Part shown: piece after piece, positions 54,914 through 63,200 of the stretch | How the letters are laid out: each line of letters starts with the position of its first letter | Position numbering within the stretch: the first letter of the stretch is position 1 | From: Providencia rettgeri | Lineage (GTDB): Bacteria; Pseudomonadota; Gammaproteobacteria; Enterobacterales; Enterobacteriaceae | NCBI RefSeq assembly: GCF_041075285.1 | Contig: NZ_CP163512.1 | Coordinates: forward strand, 1,736,001-1,800,000 | DNA length: 64,000 bases | Direction: 5' to 3' | Notes under the pieces: model-generated | What the model saw: the letters and a program-made list of their open reading frames with translations, nothing else | Database searches by the model: none | Told to the model about the DNA's origin: nothing | Position numbers and translations under genes: made by a program

Positions 54914-55009
54914 GTGAATACTTGAGTGAATCACTCAAGTTTGTCACAAACGACATTGCTCACATTGCTTCCAGTTTAGCAGGCCAACTTCACCGTTGGC
55001 CTTTTTTTT
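54914..55009 (+). ncRNA. ryhB: RyhB iron-responsive small RNA
   Basis: Contains the diagnostic RyhB core GACATTGCTCACATTGCTTC(CAGT) at about 54952-54975. A first stem-loop is formed by ACTTGAGTG/CACTCAAGT, and the rho-independent terminator by GGCCAAC/GTTGGCC plus eight T (55002-55009). The predicted start is near 54914, giving ~96 nt. RyhB base-pairs with mRNAs of iron-using proteins with Hfq when iron is scarce. The Fur-controlled promoter fits. Confidence 0.92.
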
Positions 55010-55029
55010 ATTTACTTTATAGTACATTA

Positions 55030-55809
55030 TCATTGCTTTCGTATTGCACGACTAAAACTCCATGACTTTAAGTGCCCGACATACGCTAAGCGCTGAGTTG
55101 GCATAAATGTCGGGACATCCCCTGTACGCATATGCAATATATCTGCTGGCGTTATCCAAGATGAATTTCCTTCAAACAACGGAATGCCTGCATACTTATA
55201 AGCATCTAGGACAAACTGCGAGCAAAAGAAACCATTCGCTTGGTCAATATCATCACCTAATTGGACTTTCGCTAATGTGCTAAGGCAGAAATTCCGTATC
55301 GTTTCACCAATTAAAGGTAATTCACAGACCCGCTTTGTGATCATCCACGGCGCTATCATCACAATACCTTTATAATTGTATTTATTCCCATTATTACGTA
55401 CTGAAAACTCACGTAGCTTATCCGCATGTAATGAGGTTAACCCTGTTTGCCTTAACACCACCATATTATTCGAATCTTTAACCGCCTGTTGCAATGTAAT
55501 AATTCTCACCCCACTACCAACAGATTCCGCCACTTCACCAAGCCCTAAATAAATAGAGGCATGGCTTACACCGCTAATACTAAATAACCGAATTCCCCAA
55601 GAATTTAGCCCAGTAGCAGAAGACAATAAAATATCACCAGGCAGCATATCTGTAACGGCAAGAGGCTCCACGCTATCTTTTATGGGTACCGTATTGGCAT
55701 GTTGAAAACTAAATTTTAAACGATTAGTTTCTTCATCGGATTTGAATTGAGTTGAGCAACCGGAAAGAAAAACACAAAATACAAACCAAAGCAAAAAATA
55801 AGACTTCAT
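55030..55809 (-). CDS. yaeF: YaeF-family permuted papain-like lipoprotein
   Basis: A 259-residue lipoprotein with lipobox LSGC (Cys18). It matches E. coli YaeF: LPGDILLSSATGLNSWGIRLFSISGVSHASIYLG with the catalytic His in SHASIYL, and the Cys in GFFCSQFVLDAYK (order His then Cys, the permuted NlpC/P60-like type). A cell-wall amidase/peptidase or acyl hydrolase role is likely but unproven. Confidence 0.9.
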   Translation of the reverse strand: MKSYFLLWFVFCVFLSGCSTQFKSDEETNRLKFSFQHANTVPIKDSVEPLAVTDMLPGDILLSSATGLNSWGIRLFSISGVSHASIYLGLGEVAESVGSGVRIITLQQAVKDSNNMVVLRQTGLTSLHADKLREFSVRNNGNKYNYKGIVMIAPWMITKRVCELPLIGETIRNFCLSTLAKVQLGDDIDQANGFFCSQFVLDAYKYAGIPLFEGNSSWITPADILHMRTGDVPTFMPTQRLAYVGHLKSWSFSRAIRKQ

Positions 55810-56000
55810 CCAAGAGCACCTAACATTCCATTTTTACATTTTTAATTGAATACTAATCTTATCGCTTAAAGGTATTGATGACTATCAATTATTATTGGGG
55901 AGATTAAAATTAAAAGGCGAGGTCACAAAATTTAAATAAGAGAATTTAAGACAATAATAAGGGACAAAGAAATATTATATGCAGGATTTAATCATATTTA

Positions 56001-56024
56001 ACCCTCTAGATAGTCCTAGAGGGT
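56001..56024. terminator. Weak terminator/stem-loop after the small gene
   Basis: ACCCTCTAG and CTAGAGGGT form a perfect 9-bp stem with a 6-base loop; only TTAAAT follows on the minus strand. Confidence 0.55.
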
Positions 56025-56037
56025 CACATATTCTCAG

Positions 56038-56226
56038 TTAACTCACCACATATTCAGGGTAAAATACGGTCACTGAGTGATATGTTTTCTTTTCTGTCGC
56101 TTTATTTTTTTGAATCGCTACAGTTTTATTATCTTGTAAACCAATTGATACACGAATATTTTTTTTCGAACGGCTCTGCTTATAAGGCATTCCTAATAAA
56201 CGACGTGCACTATTATTACTAACCAT
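56038..56226 (-). CDS. Small basic protein of unknown function
   Basis: 62 residues. Two successive ATGs occur; the second, at 56226, has the better spacing (six bases) to a strong AAGGAG. The protein is Lys/Arg-rich (SARRLLGMPYKQSRSKKNIRVSIG) and has no signal peptide. I recognise no family. The strong ribosome site and the following stem-loop suggest a real gene. Confidence 0.55.
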   Translation of the reverse strand: MVSNNSARRLLGMPYKQSRSKKNIRVSIGLQDNKTVAIQKNKATEKKTYHSVTVFYPEYVVS

Positions 56227-56529
56227 CATCGACTCCTTATACTAGTCAATTTAAATTCATTAATTTAATGAATATCAAATAGATAGTCTTCGTTGACCAC
56301 AAGGGTATTTTTATGTTTTACATCAAATGCAAAACCATATGTAACCTGTCCAGTATAGCACTAAATTTAGGTTATTTAATGTAATTAAACTTATTAATTT
56401 CAAATTGAAATCAATAAGTTATTTTGTCAAATGTCTTAATTAGTTAACTAGAAACTGTAAAAATACAAATTGCAACATAAAGATACTTGTGTTAATTGAA
56501 TAGAAAAAATCATCCATTCAGAGGTGTCA
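56227..56529. other. AT-rich gap before the GST gene
   Basis: About 300 bp. I see no gene, repeat or regulatory motif that I can name. Confidence 0.4.
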
Positions 56530-57174
56530 ATGTTAAAAATATTAGGTCGTACCTCATCAATCAATGTACGTAAGGTTCTTTGGACAGCCCATGAACTTAA
56601 CCTTCCGTTTATTCATGAAGAACATTGGGGGAGTACCGCTGACTTAAAACAGGCCGAATTTATCAATTTAAATCCGAATGCACTTATCCCGGTTTTAGTT
56701 CATGAAAAAGGTGCACTGTGGGAAAGTAACACGATTTGCCGTTACTTAGCGGCGATATCGACTCAACAGGAGATATACCCCAACGAGGCGTTAGAAAAAG
56801 CCGAGGTTGAAAAATGGATGGATTGGCAAGCCAGCGAATTAAACCCTTCTTGGCGCGCCGCTTTTATGGCTTTAGTAAGGCAAGATCCTTTTTTTAAACA
56901 AAATAGCGAGCTCGTTGAAAAAAGTATAACGAGTTGGAATGAAAAAATGTCCATGTTGAATTCTGTCTTAGCACAAAACAAAACAAGACAGAAACAGTAT
57001 AATTATATCTGTGGAGAGCAATTTACATTAGCGGATATTGTTCTTGGTTTATCTATTCAACGTTGGTTATTAACACCGATTGAACGCCCTAACACACCTT
57101 TTATACTAGACTATTATCATCGAATTATTAATCGCCCAGCTGCCTTAAAGTGTATCGACCAGAATATTGTATAA
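56530..57174 (+). CDS. Glutathione S-transferase family protein
   Basis: About 214 residues from the ATG at 56530 (AGAGGTG upstream). The N-terminal thioredoxin-like domain reads MLKILGRTSSINVRKVLWTAHELNLPF with NPNALIPVLV and ESNTICRYLA (the Glu-Ser glutathione-binding pair); the C-terminal helical domain has FTLADIVLGLSIQRW. A Ser in SSINVRK is the likely catalytic residue. The substrate is unknown. Confidence 0.92.
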   Translation: MLKILGRTSSINVRKVLWTAHELNLPFIHEEHWGSTADLKQAEFINLNPNALIPVLVHEKGALWESNTICRYLAAISTQQEIYPNEALEKAEVEKWMDWQASELNPSWRAAFMALVRQDPFFKQNSELVEKSITSWNEKMSMLNSVLAQNKTRQKQYNYICGEQFTLADIVLGLSIQRWLLTPIERPNTPFILDYYHRIINRPAALKCIDQNIV

Positions 57175-57207
57175 AACATGAACATTTACGCTGTGTGCTA
57201 ATCAATA

Positions 57208-57273
57208 ATAGAGGCTGTTTATCGTTAATAGTGAATTTTCAAATTAAAGTCACTTTAGCTAAGCGCCTCTTAG
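57208..57273. mobile_element. MITE-like repeat, minimal derivative (66 bp)
   Basis: ATAGAGGCTGTTTATCGTT at the left matches the left end of copy 1, with AAATTAAAGTCACTTTAGCTAA as its subterminal part. The right end, GCGCCTCTTAG, pairs with the left AGAGGC. It is bordered by a TAG on both sides and sits between the GST and the gene at 57285. Confidence 0.6.
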
Positions 57274-57284
57274 TACGCATTTAA

Positions 57285-57698
57285 TTACTCTAATGGTGAC
57301 GCTGGGCTAGAACATTTTTCTTTCCAAATTTGGTTAACTTGTTCGGGTAATAGAATTTCATGACCGCCTTCAACAAAGGGAATTGAAATATCCATCCGTG
57401 CGTCATCATCATGAGTATATGCTTTTACAATGAAGCGCTTATATCCATCGGGTTTGTCATTTTTATACCGAAACACTTCACCACAAACATAGCCTACCTT
57501 GCCATTATCTGCGGTATAGCGTGAAAAATGATATTCAATATTCTTAAATTTTGCAGCTTGAGGGTAAGCTAGGACATCATTTACATTTTTTTTTACTTGC
57601 TCAACTAAACTTAGTTGGGTTGGCTTCATATACAATGCACCAAGTAAAAATGCAGCCCCAAAAATAAGTATCGCAATGATTATTTTAAAAAAATTCAT
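57285..57698 (-). CDS. Membrane-anchored periplasmic protein of unknown function
   Basis: 137 residues with one N-terminal membrane segment (FFKIIIAILIFGAAFLLGALY), then a soluble domain with two cysteines (VGYVCGEVF and KEKCSSP) and the phrase YPQAAKFKNIEY, which recalls small phage/prophage-like secreted proteins. No function can be assigned. Confidence 0.7.
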   Translation of the reverse strand: MNFFKIIIAILIFGAAFLLGALYMKPTQLSLVEQVKKNVNDVLAYPQAAKFKNIEYHFSRYTADNGKVGYVCGEVFRYKNDKPDGYKRFIVKAYTHDDDARMDISIPFVEGGHEILLPEQVNQIWKEKCSSPASPLE

Positions 57699-58016
57699 TT
57701 CATTGTCGCCATTAATTGCAAATATGAGGTTATTTATTATTCATGATAATAACCTTATATCATCTAAAATCCATCATAAAAGCGTAAATAATATTATTTT
57801 TACCTCTACGCGGGATAATAACCATACGTTTATTAATGTTAAATGCCTAAATAAATACTCCCTAAGCTAAGCTTTAAAATAACACCAACTCATACCTCAC
57901 TATTAACCCCATTTATCCCCTTATTTTTCACTCGCATACATGCATTCGTTGTGCTTGTATAAGAATTATCAGTATAGTGAGTGTATGAGTTTAATCCTTT
58001 ATTCGGGGGGCTTTAC
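57699..58016. other. AT-rich gap before the racemase gene
   Basis: About 318 bp with no gene or motif I can support; the short open frames here lack ribosome sites. Confidence 0.4.
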
Positions 58017-58712
58017 ATGAAAACAATCGGCTTAATTGGTGGAATGAGTTGGGAGTCCACATTGTTGTATTACCAACAAATCAATGAATCAGTCAAACAA
58101 CATTTAGGAGGGTTACACTCGGCTAAAATCGTACTTTATAGTGTTGATTTTGCAGAAATAGAACAGTATCAAGCACATGGGCAATGGGATCTTGCGGCTC
58201 ACTGTTTGGCCGATGCGGGAAAGCGCTTAAAACTGGCTGGCGCAGACTTTCTTGTACTCTGTACTAATACGATGCATAAGGTTGCGAATGAAATTGGCTC
58301 TCAAGCTCAGCTTCCATTATTGCATATCGCCGATGCGACAGGCGAACGTATCGTCCAATCTGGATTAAAAAGAATTGGTTTATTAGGCACCGCATTCACC
58401 ATGGAACAACCTTTTTATAAAGAGAGATTAGTGGATCAATTTGAATTAGAAGTACTCACGCCAAATAGCCATGACAGAAAAATTATTCACGACATCATTT
58501 ATAATGAGTTGTGCCTAGGGAAAATTAACAATTCATCTAAGAAAGAATATCAACGGATTATGGCATCACTTGTTCAGCAAGGCGCTGAAGGCATCATCTT
58601 AGGTTGTACCGAAATTACATTACTGGTTGGCCCTGATGATACAACCGCAAAGGTTTTTGATACAACCGCGATCCACGCTGAAAAAGCAGTCGAAATCGCA
58701 CTATCGATTTAA
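58017..58712 (+). CDS. Aspartate/glutamate racemase family protein (YgeA-like)
   Basis: About 231 residues from the ATG at 58017 (GGGG upstream; homology begins MKTIGLIGGMSWESTLLYYQQIN). Cofactor-free racemase: two catalytic cysteines in LCTNTMHK and GCTEITLL. It interconverts L and D amino acids; the substrate is not certain. Confidence 0.9.
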   Translation: MKTIGLIGGMSWESTLLYYQQINESVKQHLGGLHSAKIVLYSVDFAEIEQYQAHGQWDLAAHCLADAGKRLKLAGADFLVLCTNTMHKVANEIGSQAQLPLLHIADATGERIVQSGLKRIGLLGTAFTMEQPFYKERLVDQFELEVLTPNSHDRKIIHDIIYNELCLGKINNSSKKEYQRIMASLVQQGAEGIILGCTEITLLVGPDDTTAKVFDTTAIHAEKAVEIALSI

Positions 58713-59028
58713 TATTAGAATGTGGAGATACTATCTTAAAAATAAAAAAACAAGATAGTATCTATCTGTAATTTGCTTACCCCATCATAATTTGATTAAT
58801 CAAATAAAACTTAACTTAGAATAAAAAACTATATTTATATACTTTGCCTTGATTAAATAATTTAAATTAAAATTTTACAACCAACAATTCATAAATTTTA
58901 TTAGCTAAAAATTTTTTCTTATTAATTATCAAAATTTAATAGACTATTTAATTTACAGACTTTTTCCCATTGAATATTCATTTTTAATCATGATAATCGG
59001 ATAAAGTTTAACTTTAGACAAAATCATC
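58713..59028. other. AT-rich gap before the XRE gene
   Basis: About 316 bp, very AT-rich. I see no gene or motif. Confidence 0.4.
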
Positions 59029-59271
59029 ATGACAAATAAGAAATCAGGCAATATCGCTTTAGGCCAATTTATTAAGAAAAAACGCTTAGCAAGCCAAATA
59101 ACATCACAAGAAATGGCGAAAAAAATCGCCATTTCTGAGACTGCTTATCAAAAGTATGAAGATGGCTCATTATCCATATACGTTGACCATCTTGTTATGT
59201 TCTCTAAGATATTTAACATTGATTTAAACTTACTATTTGAAATTTATCTTGGTTCAGAGATAGATAGCTAA
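59029..59271 (+). CDS. XRE-family helix-turn-helix regulator
   Basis: 80 residues with a single HTH (LGQFIKKKRLASQITSQEMAKKIAISETAYQKYEDGSLSI). No effector domain. The size and layout resemble small fimbrial or phage regulators such as the MrpJ group. It lies ~130 bp before the catA leader; a link to catA is not shown. Confidence 0.85.
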   Translation: MTNKKSGNIALGQFIKKKRLASQITSQEMAKKIAISETAYQKYEDGSLSIYVDHLVMFSKIFNIDLNLLFEIYLGSEIDS

Positions 59272-59401
59272 CTTATGTGAATTAAAACTTGGCGTTAGCG
59301 TCAAATGTGCTCTTTTATTGATATAACAAAATTGTTCTCGACAACATTCATAGGGTCATTAATATAGTCTTAACCATCAATGACTACCACGAGGCAATAG
59401 C

Positions 59402-59437
59402 ATGTTGTTTTCAACAGCAGAAAAGCTACCCTTCTAA
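59402..59437 (+). CDS. Candidate catA leader peptide (11 residues)
   Basis: ATG at 59402 with GAGG seven bases upstream; sequence MLFSTAEKLPF, stop TAA at 59435 inside the 5' arm of the stem that hides the catA ribosome site. Ser-Thr-Ala at codons 4-6 suits chloramphenicol-dependent ribosome arrest, which prefers Ala, Ser or Thr in the penultimate residue. Confidence 0.6.
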   Translation: MLFSTAEKLPF

Positions 59438-59470
59438 TAAGTAAGGTTATTATTTTTATTATTAGAAGGG
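59429..59470 (+). promoter_or_regulatory. SD-sequestering stem-loop before catA
   Basis: CCCTTCTAATAA (59429-59440) pairs perfectly with TTATTAGAAGGG (59459-59470); the second arm contains AGAAGGG, the ribosome site of catA. In the folded state catA translation would be low; a ribosome stalled on the leader would free it. Confidence 0.8.
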
Positions 59471-59477
59471 AAAAACA

Positions 59478-60134
59478 ATGAATTACAGCCGTTTTAACGT
59501 TGAAGCATGGCAACGGAAAGAGCACTACCATGTTTATAACACACAAATTAACTGTGGGTTTAGCCTAACAGCAAAAATCGACATAACCTCATTGCTCACT
59601 TTTATAAAACTTCGTGGTTATCGTTTTTACCCTACGATGATTTATTTATTATCATCACTGGTGAATAAGCACGATGAGTTTAAATTATCTAAAAAAGATA
59701 ATGAGCTGATTTTATGGGATAAGGTGAATCCCAGTTTTACGACTTTCCATAATGAAACCGAAACCTTTTCATCTTTATGGTGTGAATATTCTGATAACAT
59801 CCAGATTTTTATGGAAAATTATGAGGAACAGATCAGGTTGTATAAAGGTAATTATGACCTAGCGCCACAACCTGAGCAGGCAGAAAATATTTTTTATATA
59901 TCATCATTACCGTGGGTGTCGTTCGATAGTTTTAATTTAAATATTGCCAATATTGCTAGCAATTTCATGCCTATTTTCACAATGGGTAAATTTTACGCAG
60001 ACGGCGATAACATCTTGCTACCCCTTGCTATTCAGGTACATCATGCCGTTTGTGATGGGTTTCATGTGGGGCGGTTTATCAATGAATTACAAAAGCTGTG
60101 TTATAACCCAATGAATGAATCCGTTTTAGCGTGA
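59478..60134 (+). CDS. catA: Type-A chloramphenicol O-acetyltransferase
   Basis: A 218-residue CAT. The active-site motif HHAVCDGFHVG is at residues ~188-198, with the catalytic His as its second His. N-terminal and middle parts fit the family (FYPTMIYLLSSLVNKHDEF, then FTTFHNETETFSSLWCEY). It acetylates chloramphenicol with acetyl-CoA and so inactivates it. As a chromosomal gene it matches the resistance typical of Providencia. The region upstream carries a leader ORF and an SD-hiding stem, suggesting drug-induced translation. Confidence 0.94.
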   Translation: MNYSRFNVEAWQRKEHYHVYNTQINCGFSLTAKIDITSLLTFIKLRGYRFYPTMIYLLSSLVNKHDEFKLSKKDNELILWDKVNPSFTTFHNETETFSSLWCEYSDNIQIFMENYEEQIRLYKGNYDLAPQPEQAENIFYISSLPWVSFDSFNLNIANIASNFMPIFTMGKFYADGDNILLPLAIQVHHAVCDGFHVGRFINELQKLCYNPMNESVLA

Positions 60135-60211
60135 AGCCACTATGTGGCTAAAGGAAATCAATTTATTGCGGTTTTCATGGTAAATCAATAGCTTATTCCT
60201 GTTACTTAACA

Positions 60212-60243
60212 ACCTAAAGGGAAGCGCTTGCTTCCCTTTAGGT
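60212..60243. other. Strong stem-loop after catA
   Basis: ACCTAAAGGGAAG and CTTCCCTTTAGGT form a perfect 13-bp stem with loop CGCTTG. No T-run follows on either strand; it probably ends or protects the catA message. Confidence 0.6.
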
Positions 60244-60270
60244 CACTCTTCGGCAATCATTTTTCTATCG

Positions 60271-60411
60271 TTAGTTAAGAAAAAACCAACTAAGATAAAA
60301 TAAGTCACCAATTGCCCCACTTTGGAAAACGTAATCCATTGGGGTAACCACCATTTTAATAGTATTGGCGAGTGTCAAAGCAATAAGATCGATAGGGTTT
60401 GTTGCTGGCAT
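60271..60411 (-). CDS. Candidate 46-residue membrane-type protein
   Basis: An ORF too short for most gene finders, on the minus strand: ATG at 60411 with a strong AAAGGAG site five bases upstream. It starts MPATNPIDLIALTLANTIKM and ends LFYLSWFFLN, with a hydrophobic middle and end. No family is recognised; it could be a small membrane protein or the 5' part of a lost gene. Confidence 0.45.
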   Translation of the reverse strand: MPATNPIDLIALTLANTIKMVVTPMDYVFQSGAIGDLFYLSWFFLN

Positions 60412-60677
60412 ATTTTCTCCTTTTACCTAAGACTAAATGGCAATACTCAATTATTCAATCAGATAAACACGATAAATGTACTTTATAACGCTCAGCGATT
60501 AACTATTCATGATGTCTTTTTACTAACCAGTACCACTCCCCCCCATGCTTCTGTTATTATGTGCCTCTTTTCACAGATTTTGCTGATAGCGATTTATAAA
60601 CAAATAATAACAACTACATCTTATAAAACCACTATCTATCAGTAATATAAATAATAACCGTAATAGAACCGTATAGA

Positions 60678-61592
60678 ATGACAACCAATAAAGAGCAGTA
60701 CAATTTAAACAAATTACAAAAACGGCTCCGCCGTGATGTTGGGCAAGCTATCGCTGACTTCAATATGATTGAAGATGGCGATCGCATCATGGTCTGTTTA
60801 TCTGGCGGAAAAGACAGCTACACTTTACTTTCCATTTTGCAAAATTTGCAAAAAAGTGCACCAATCCAATTTTCGTTAGTTGCAGTTAACCTTGACCAGA
60901 AACAACCGGGTTTTCCTGAGCATATTTTACCTGCCTACCTCGATAATTTAGGGGTTGAATATAAAATCGTAGAAGAAAATACTTACGGTATTGTAAAAGA
61001 AAAAATACCCGAAGGAAAAACAACCTGTTCTCTATGCTCACGTTTGCGCCGTGGTATTCTTTATCGCACAGCGACAGAATTAGGCGCAACAAAAATTGCG
61101 CTGGGTCATCATCGTGATGATATTTTGCAAACACTGTTTTTGAATATGTTTTATGGCGGTAAATTAAAAGGCATGCCTCCTAAATTGATGAGCGATGATG
61201 GAAAACATATTGTTATTCGCCCATTAGCTTATTGCCGTGAGAAAGATATAGAGCGTTATGCACAAGCAAAAGAATTTCCAATCATTCCTTGTAACCTTTG
61301 TGGTTCGCAACCCAATTTACAGCGTCAAGTGATCAAAGAAATGCTACGTGACTGGGATAAACGTTATCCTGGTCGTATTGAAACCATGTTCCGAGCAACC
61401 CAAAACGTTATCCCTTCTCACTTGTGTGATACTGAACTTTTTGATTTCAAAAATATTGCTCATGGTGATGATATCGTTGATGGCGGGGATCTCGCATTTG
61501 ATAGAGAAGAGATGCCAACACAATCTTTTCTTGACGAAGATGATATGCCCGATTTTACCGCGCAACGCTTAGATATTGTTGAAGTAAAATAA
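60678..61592 (+). CDS. ttcA: tRNA 2-thiocytidine(32) synthetase TtcA
   Basis: A 304-residue protein with the PP-loop SGGKDS at residues 42-47 and two CxxC motifs, TTCSLCSRL and PCNLCGSQ, that hold the [4Fe-4S] cluster. Almost every stretch matches E. coli TtcA ([24 protein letters not shown]). It thiolates C32 of some tRNAs. A terminator follows. Confidence 0.97.
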   Translation: MTTNKEQYNLNKLQKRLRRDVGQAIADFNMIEDGDRIMVCLSGGKDSYTLLSILQNLQKSAPIQFSLVAVNLDQKQPGFPEHILPAYLDNLGVEYKIVEENTYGIVKEKIPEGKTTCSLCSRLRRGILYRTATELGATKIALGHHRDDILQTLFLNMFYGGKLKGMPPKLMSDDGKHIVIRPLAYCREKDIERYAQAKEFPIIPCNLCGSQPNLQRQVIKEMLRDWDKRYPGRIETMFRATQNVIPSHLCDTELFDFKNIAHGDDIVDGGDLAFDREEMPTQSFLDEDDMPDFTAQRLDIVEVK

Positions 61593-61600
61593 CCTGCTAG

Positions 61601-61629
61601 ATAACCTTCTGATTGGAGGTTATTTTTTT
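61601..61629 (+). terminator. Terminator of ttcA
   Basis: ATAACCT and AGGTTAT form a 7-bp stem with a 9-base loop, then TTTTTT, 8 bp after the ttcA stop. Confidence 0.82.
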
Positions 61630-61643
61630 ATCAGATTTTAAGC

Positions 61644-61767
61644 AAAAAAAAGCCGATGTAAATTACATCGGCATTACAGTGGTCAATTATTCTGTATAAG
61701 AACTCAATATGAGAAAAACTACAATTATGGAGCACAACGTTCATCGCTCAACGTTGCATTCACCTGC
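61644..61767 (-). ncRNA. fnrS: FnrS anaerobic small RNA
   Basis: Minus strand. The first bases GCAGGTGAATGCAACGT, then GAGCGATG and GTTGTGCTCCATA, match E. coli FnrS almost exactly, including the seed regions. The 3' terminator is GCCGATGTAA/TTACATCGGC with eight T (61651-61644). About 124 nt. FnrS is made under anaerobiosis by FNR and represses aerobic-metabolism mRNAs with Hfq. It lies between ttcA and zntB; in E. coli it likewise neighbours zntB. Confidence 0.94.
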
Positions 61768-61802
61768 GGAAGTAATATTGCCCTAAAACTCTATTAGTTT
61801 TA

Positions 61803-61816
61803 TTGATTTATCTCAA
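61803..61816 (-). promoter_or_regulatory. FNR site of the fnrS promoter
   Basis: Read on the minus strand TTGAGATAAATCAA, one mismatch from TTGAT-N4-ATCAA; its centre is about 42 bp upstream of the FnrS start, the class II activation position. Confidence 0.85.
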
Positions 61817-61850
61817 ACTAGGTCTGGTTATACAAAATAAGTCATCAAAT

Positions 61851-62834
61851 TTAGAGCCAACGGCTTCTTCTTAGCCACCAGAGTACTATCCCAATTAAGA
61901 CGGCGAGTAATACGCAAAATACACTGAAGGCAAAACGAAATTCATTTCCGGGGATCCCGCCTAGATTGACGCCAAATAAGCCTGTCAAAAAAGTGGTTGG
62001 TAAAAAAATCATCGCCATCAGTGACATCGTATAAATACGGCGGTTCATCATTTCTGTCATCATATTCGTAATTTCATCAGAAATAATCGCAGTTCGCGCA
62101 ATAAAACCATCTAAATCTTCGATACAACGACCTAATCTGTCTGAGATTTCTTGGATCCTACGACGATCAGTATCATCTAACCAAAGTAACTTTTCAGCCG
62201 TTAAACGAGATAACATATCTCTTTGTGGTGCCATATAACGGCGCACAACAATAATTTGCTTACGTAATAGTGCTAATTCACCACGCTCAGGAATTTCGCC
62301 ATTTAATATAATATCCTCAAGTCCAATTAGCCGTTCATGTAAAGAGTCGGTGAAGTCACTAATTTCATCTGTAATAGCATCAGCCACTTCGACAAGCCAA
62401 TCTCCTGTACTTTGAGCACCAACCCCCTGCTGCAAATCATCAATGACAGTGTCCAAAGAATTCACTTTGCGATGACGACTCGAAATAATAATGCGGTTAT
62501 TGATAAACACACGAAACGCAACCAGTTGCTCTGGACGTTGCCCTGCATTGGTATTTAGTGTTTGTAATGTCAATAAGATACCATCGCCAACGCGAATCAA
62601 CCGCCAGCGCCCTGACTGCCCTGATAATGCAGATTTAACTTGATCATTAAACAACTCTGACCGTTGGATCCAATTAAAACTTTGCGGGTCTTTATAATCA
62701 TAATGAAGCCAAAACGGAGATTGTTGCGTCGCACTGGCATTAATATCAATAGGGAGTAGTCCCCCATCCCCATTTAATTGAAATGCATGTACCGGATTTG
62801 AGTTTTCAAATAACGAACCATAAACCAACGCCAT
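61851..62834 (-). CDS. zntB: Zinc transporter ZntB (CorA-type)
   Basis: About 327 residues from the ATG at 62834 (GGGAG upstream); an in-frame ATG at 62903 would add 23 residues unlike the family. The long cytoplasmic domain (RIQEISDRLGRCIEDLDGFIARTAIISDEITNMM) leads into two C-terminal membrane helices around the GVN motif (FGVNLGGIPG). ZntB moves Zn2+, probably with protons. The fnrS promoter lies just beyond its stop. Confidence 0.94.
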   Translation of the reverse strand: MALVYGSLFENSNPVHAFQLNGDGGLLPIDINASATQQSPFWLHYDYKDPQSFNWIQRSELFNDQVKSALSGQSGRWRLIRVGDGILLTLQTLNTNAGQRPEQLVAFRVFINNRIIISSRHRKVNSLDTVIDDLQQGVGAQSTGDWLVEVADAITDEISDFTDSLHERLIGLEDIILNGEIPERGELALLRKQIIVVRRYMAPQRDMLSRLTAEKLLWLDDTDRRRIQEISDRLGRCIEDLDGFIARTAIISDEITNMMTEMMNRRIYTMSLMAMIFLPTTFLTGLFGVNLGGIPGNEFRFAFSVFCVLLAVLIGIVLWWLRRSRWL

Positions 62835-63200
62835 GCAATATCTCCCTTTTATAAATAATAAGTTATTTTTAATAGAAGAGAGGAAATAATGCAATAATTT
62901 CAACGAAATGTTTGATAGTGCTATTTACGGAGCTGTTTGCAGCTAGCAAATGAGATCAATAAGATACAAACTATAATCATATGTTTGCTATTTAAAAAAA
63001 TATCGCCATTTTTGCTAAAACTCATATACAAATTTGACACAAACGAGCAATAAACTCGCCTATAAATTTTTTATGATTAAAAGGTAGTGTTTATTCCTTT
63101 TTGGTCCTCCTTCCCGTTCTCCAGAGGAAGGAGTTTTTTTTCAAAACATCACAATATAAATAGCCCATACAAGGTACAGGCCATTAAATCACATCAAATA
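62835..63200. other. Gap between zntB and the peptide-binding gene, with possible small RNA
   Basis: About 366 bp. It must hold the zntB promoter. On the + strand there is an orphan terminator at 63107-63141 (listed separately) with no + strand gene before it. Confidence 0.5.
63107..63141 (+). terminator. Orphan intrinsic terminator (possible small-RNA end)
   Basis: CTCCTTCC and GGAAGGAG form an 8-bp stem with an 11-base loop, then eight T on the + strand. Upstream are TTGACA (63034-63039) and TATAAA (63061-63066), but the 21-bp spacer is too long for a standard promoter. A short RNA starting near 63072 is possible. Confidence 0.55.

Noticed and set aside
60212..60243. Terminator of catA
   Set aside because: The stem is perfect but has no T-run on either strand, so it is listed only as a stem-loop.
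60322..60645. A 107-codon plus-strand frame between catA and ttcA
   Set aside because: No ribosome site, an unlikely composition, and it overlaps the better-supported minus-strand small ORF.
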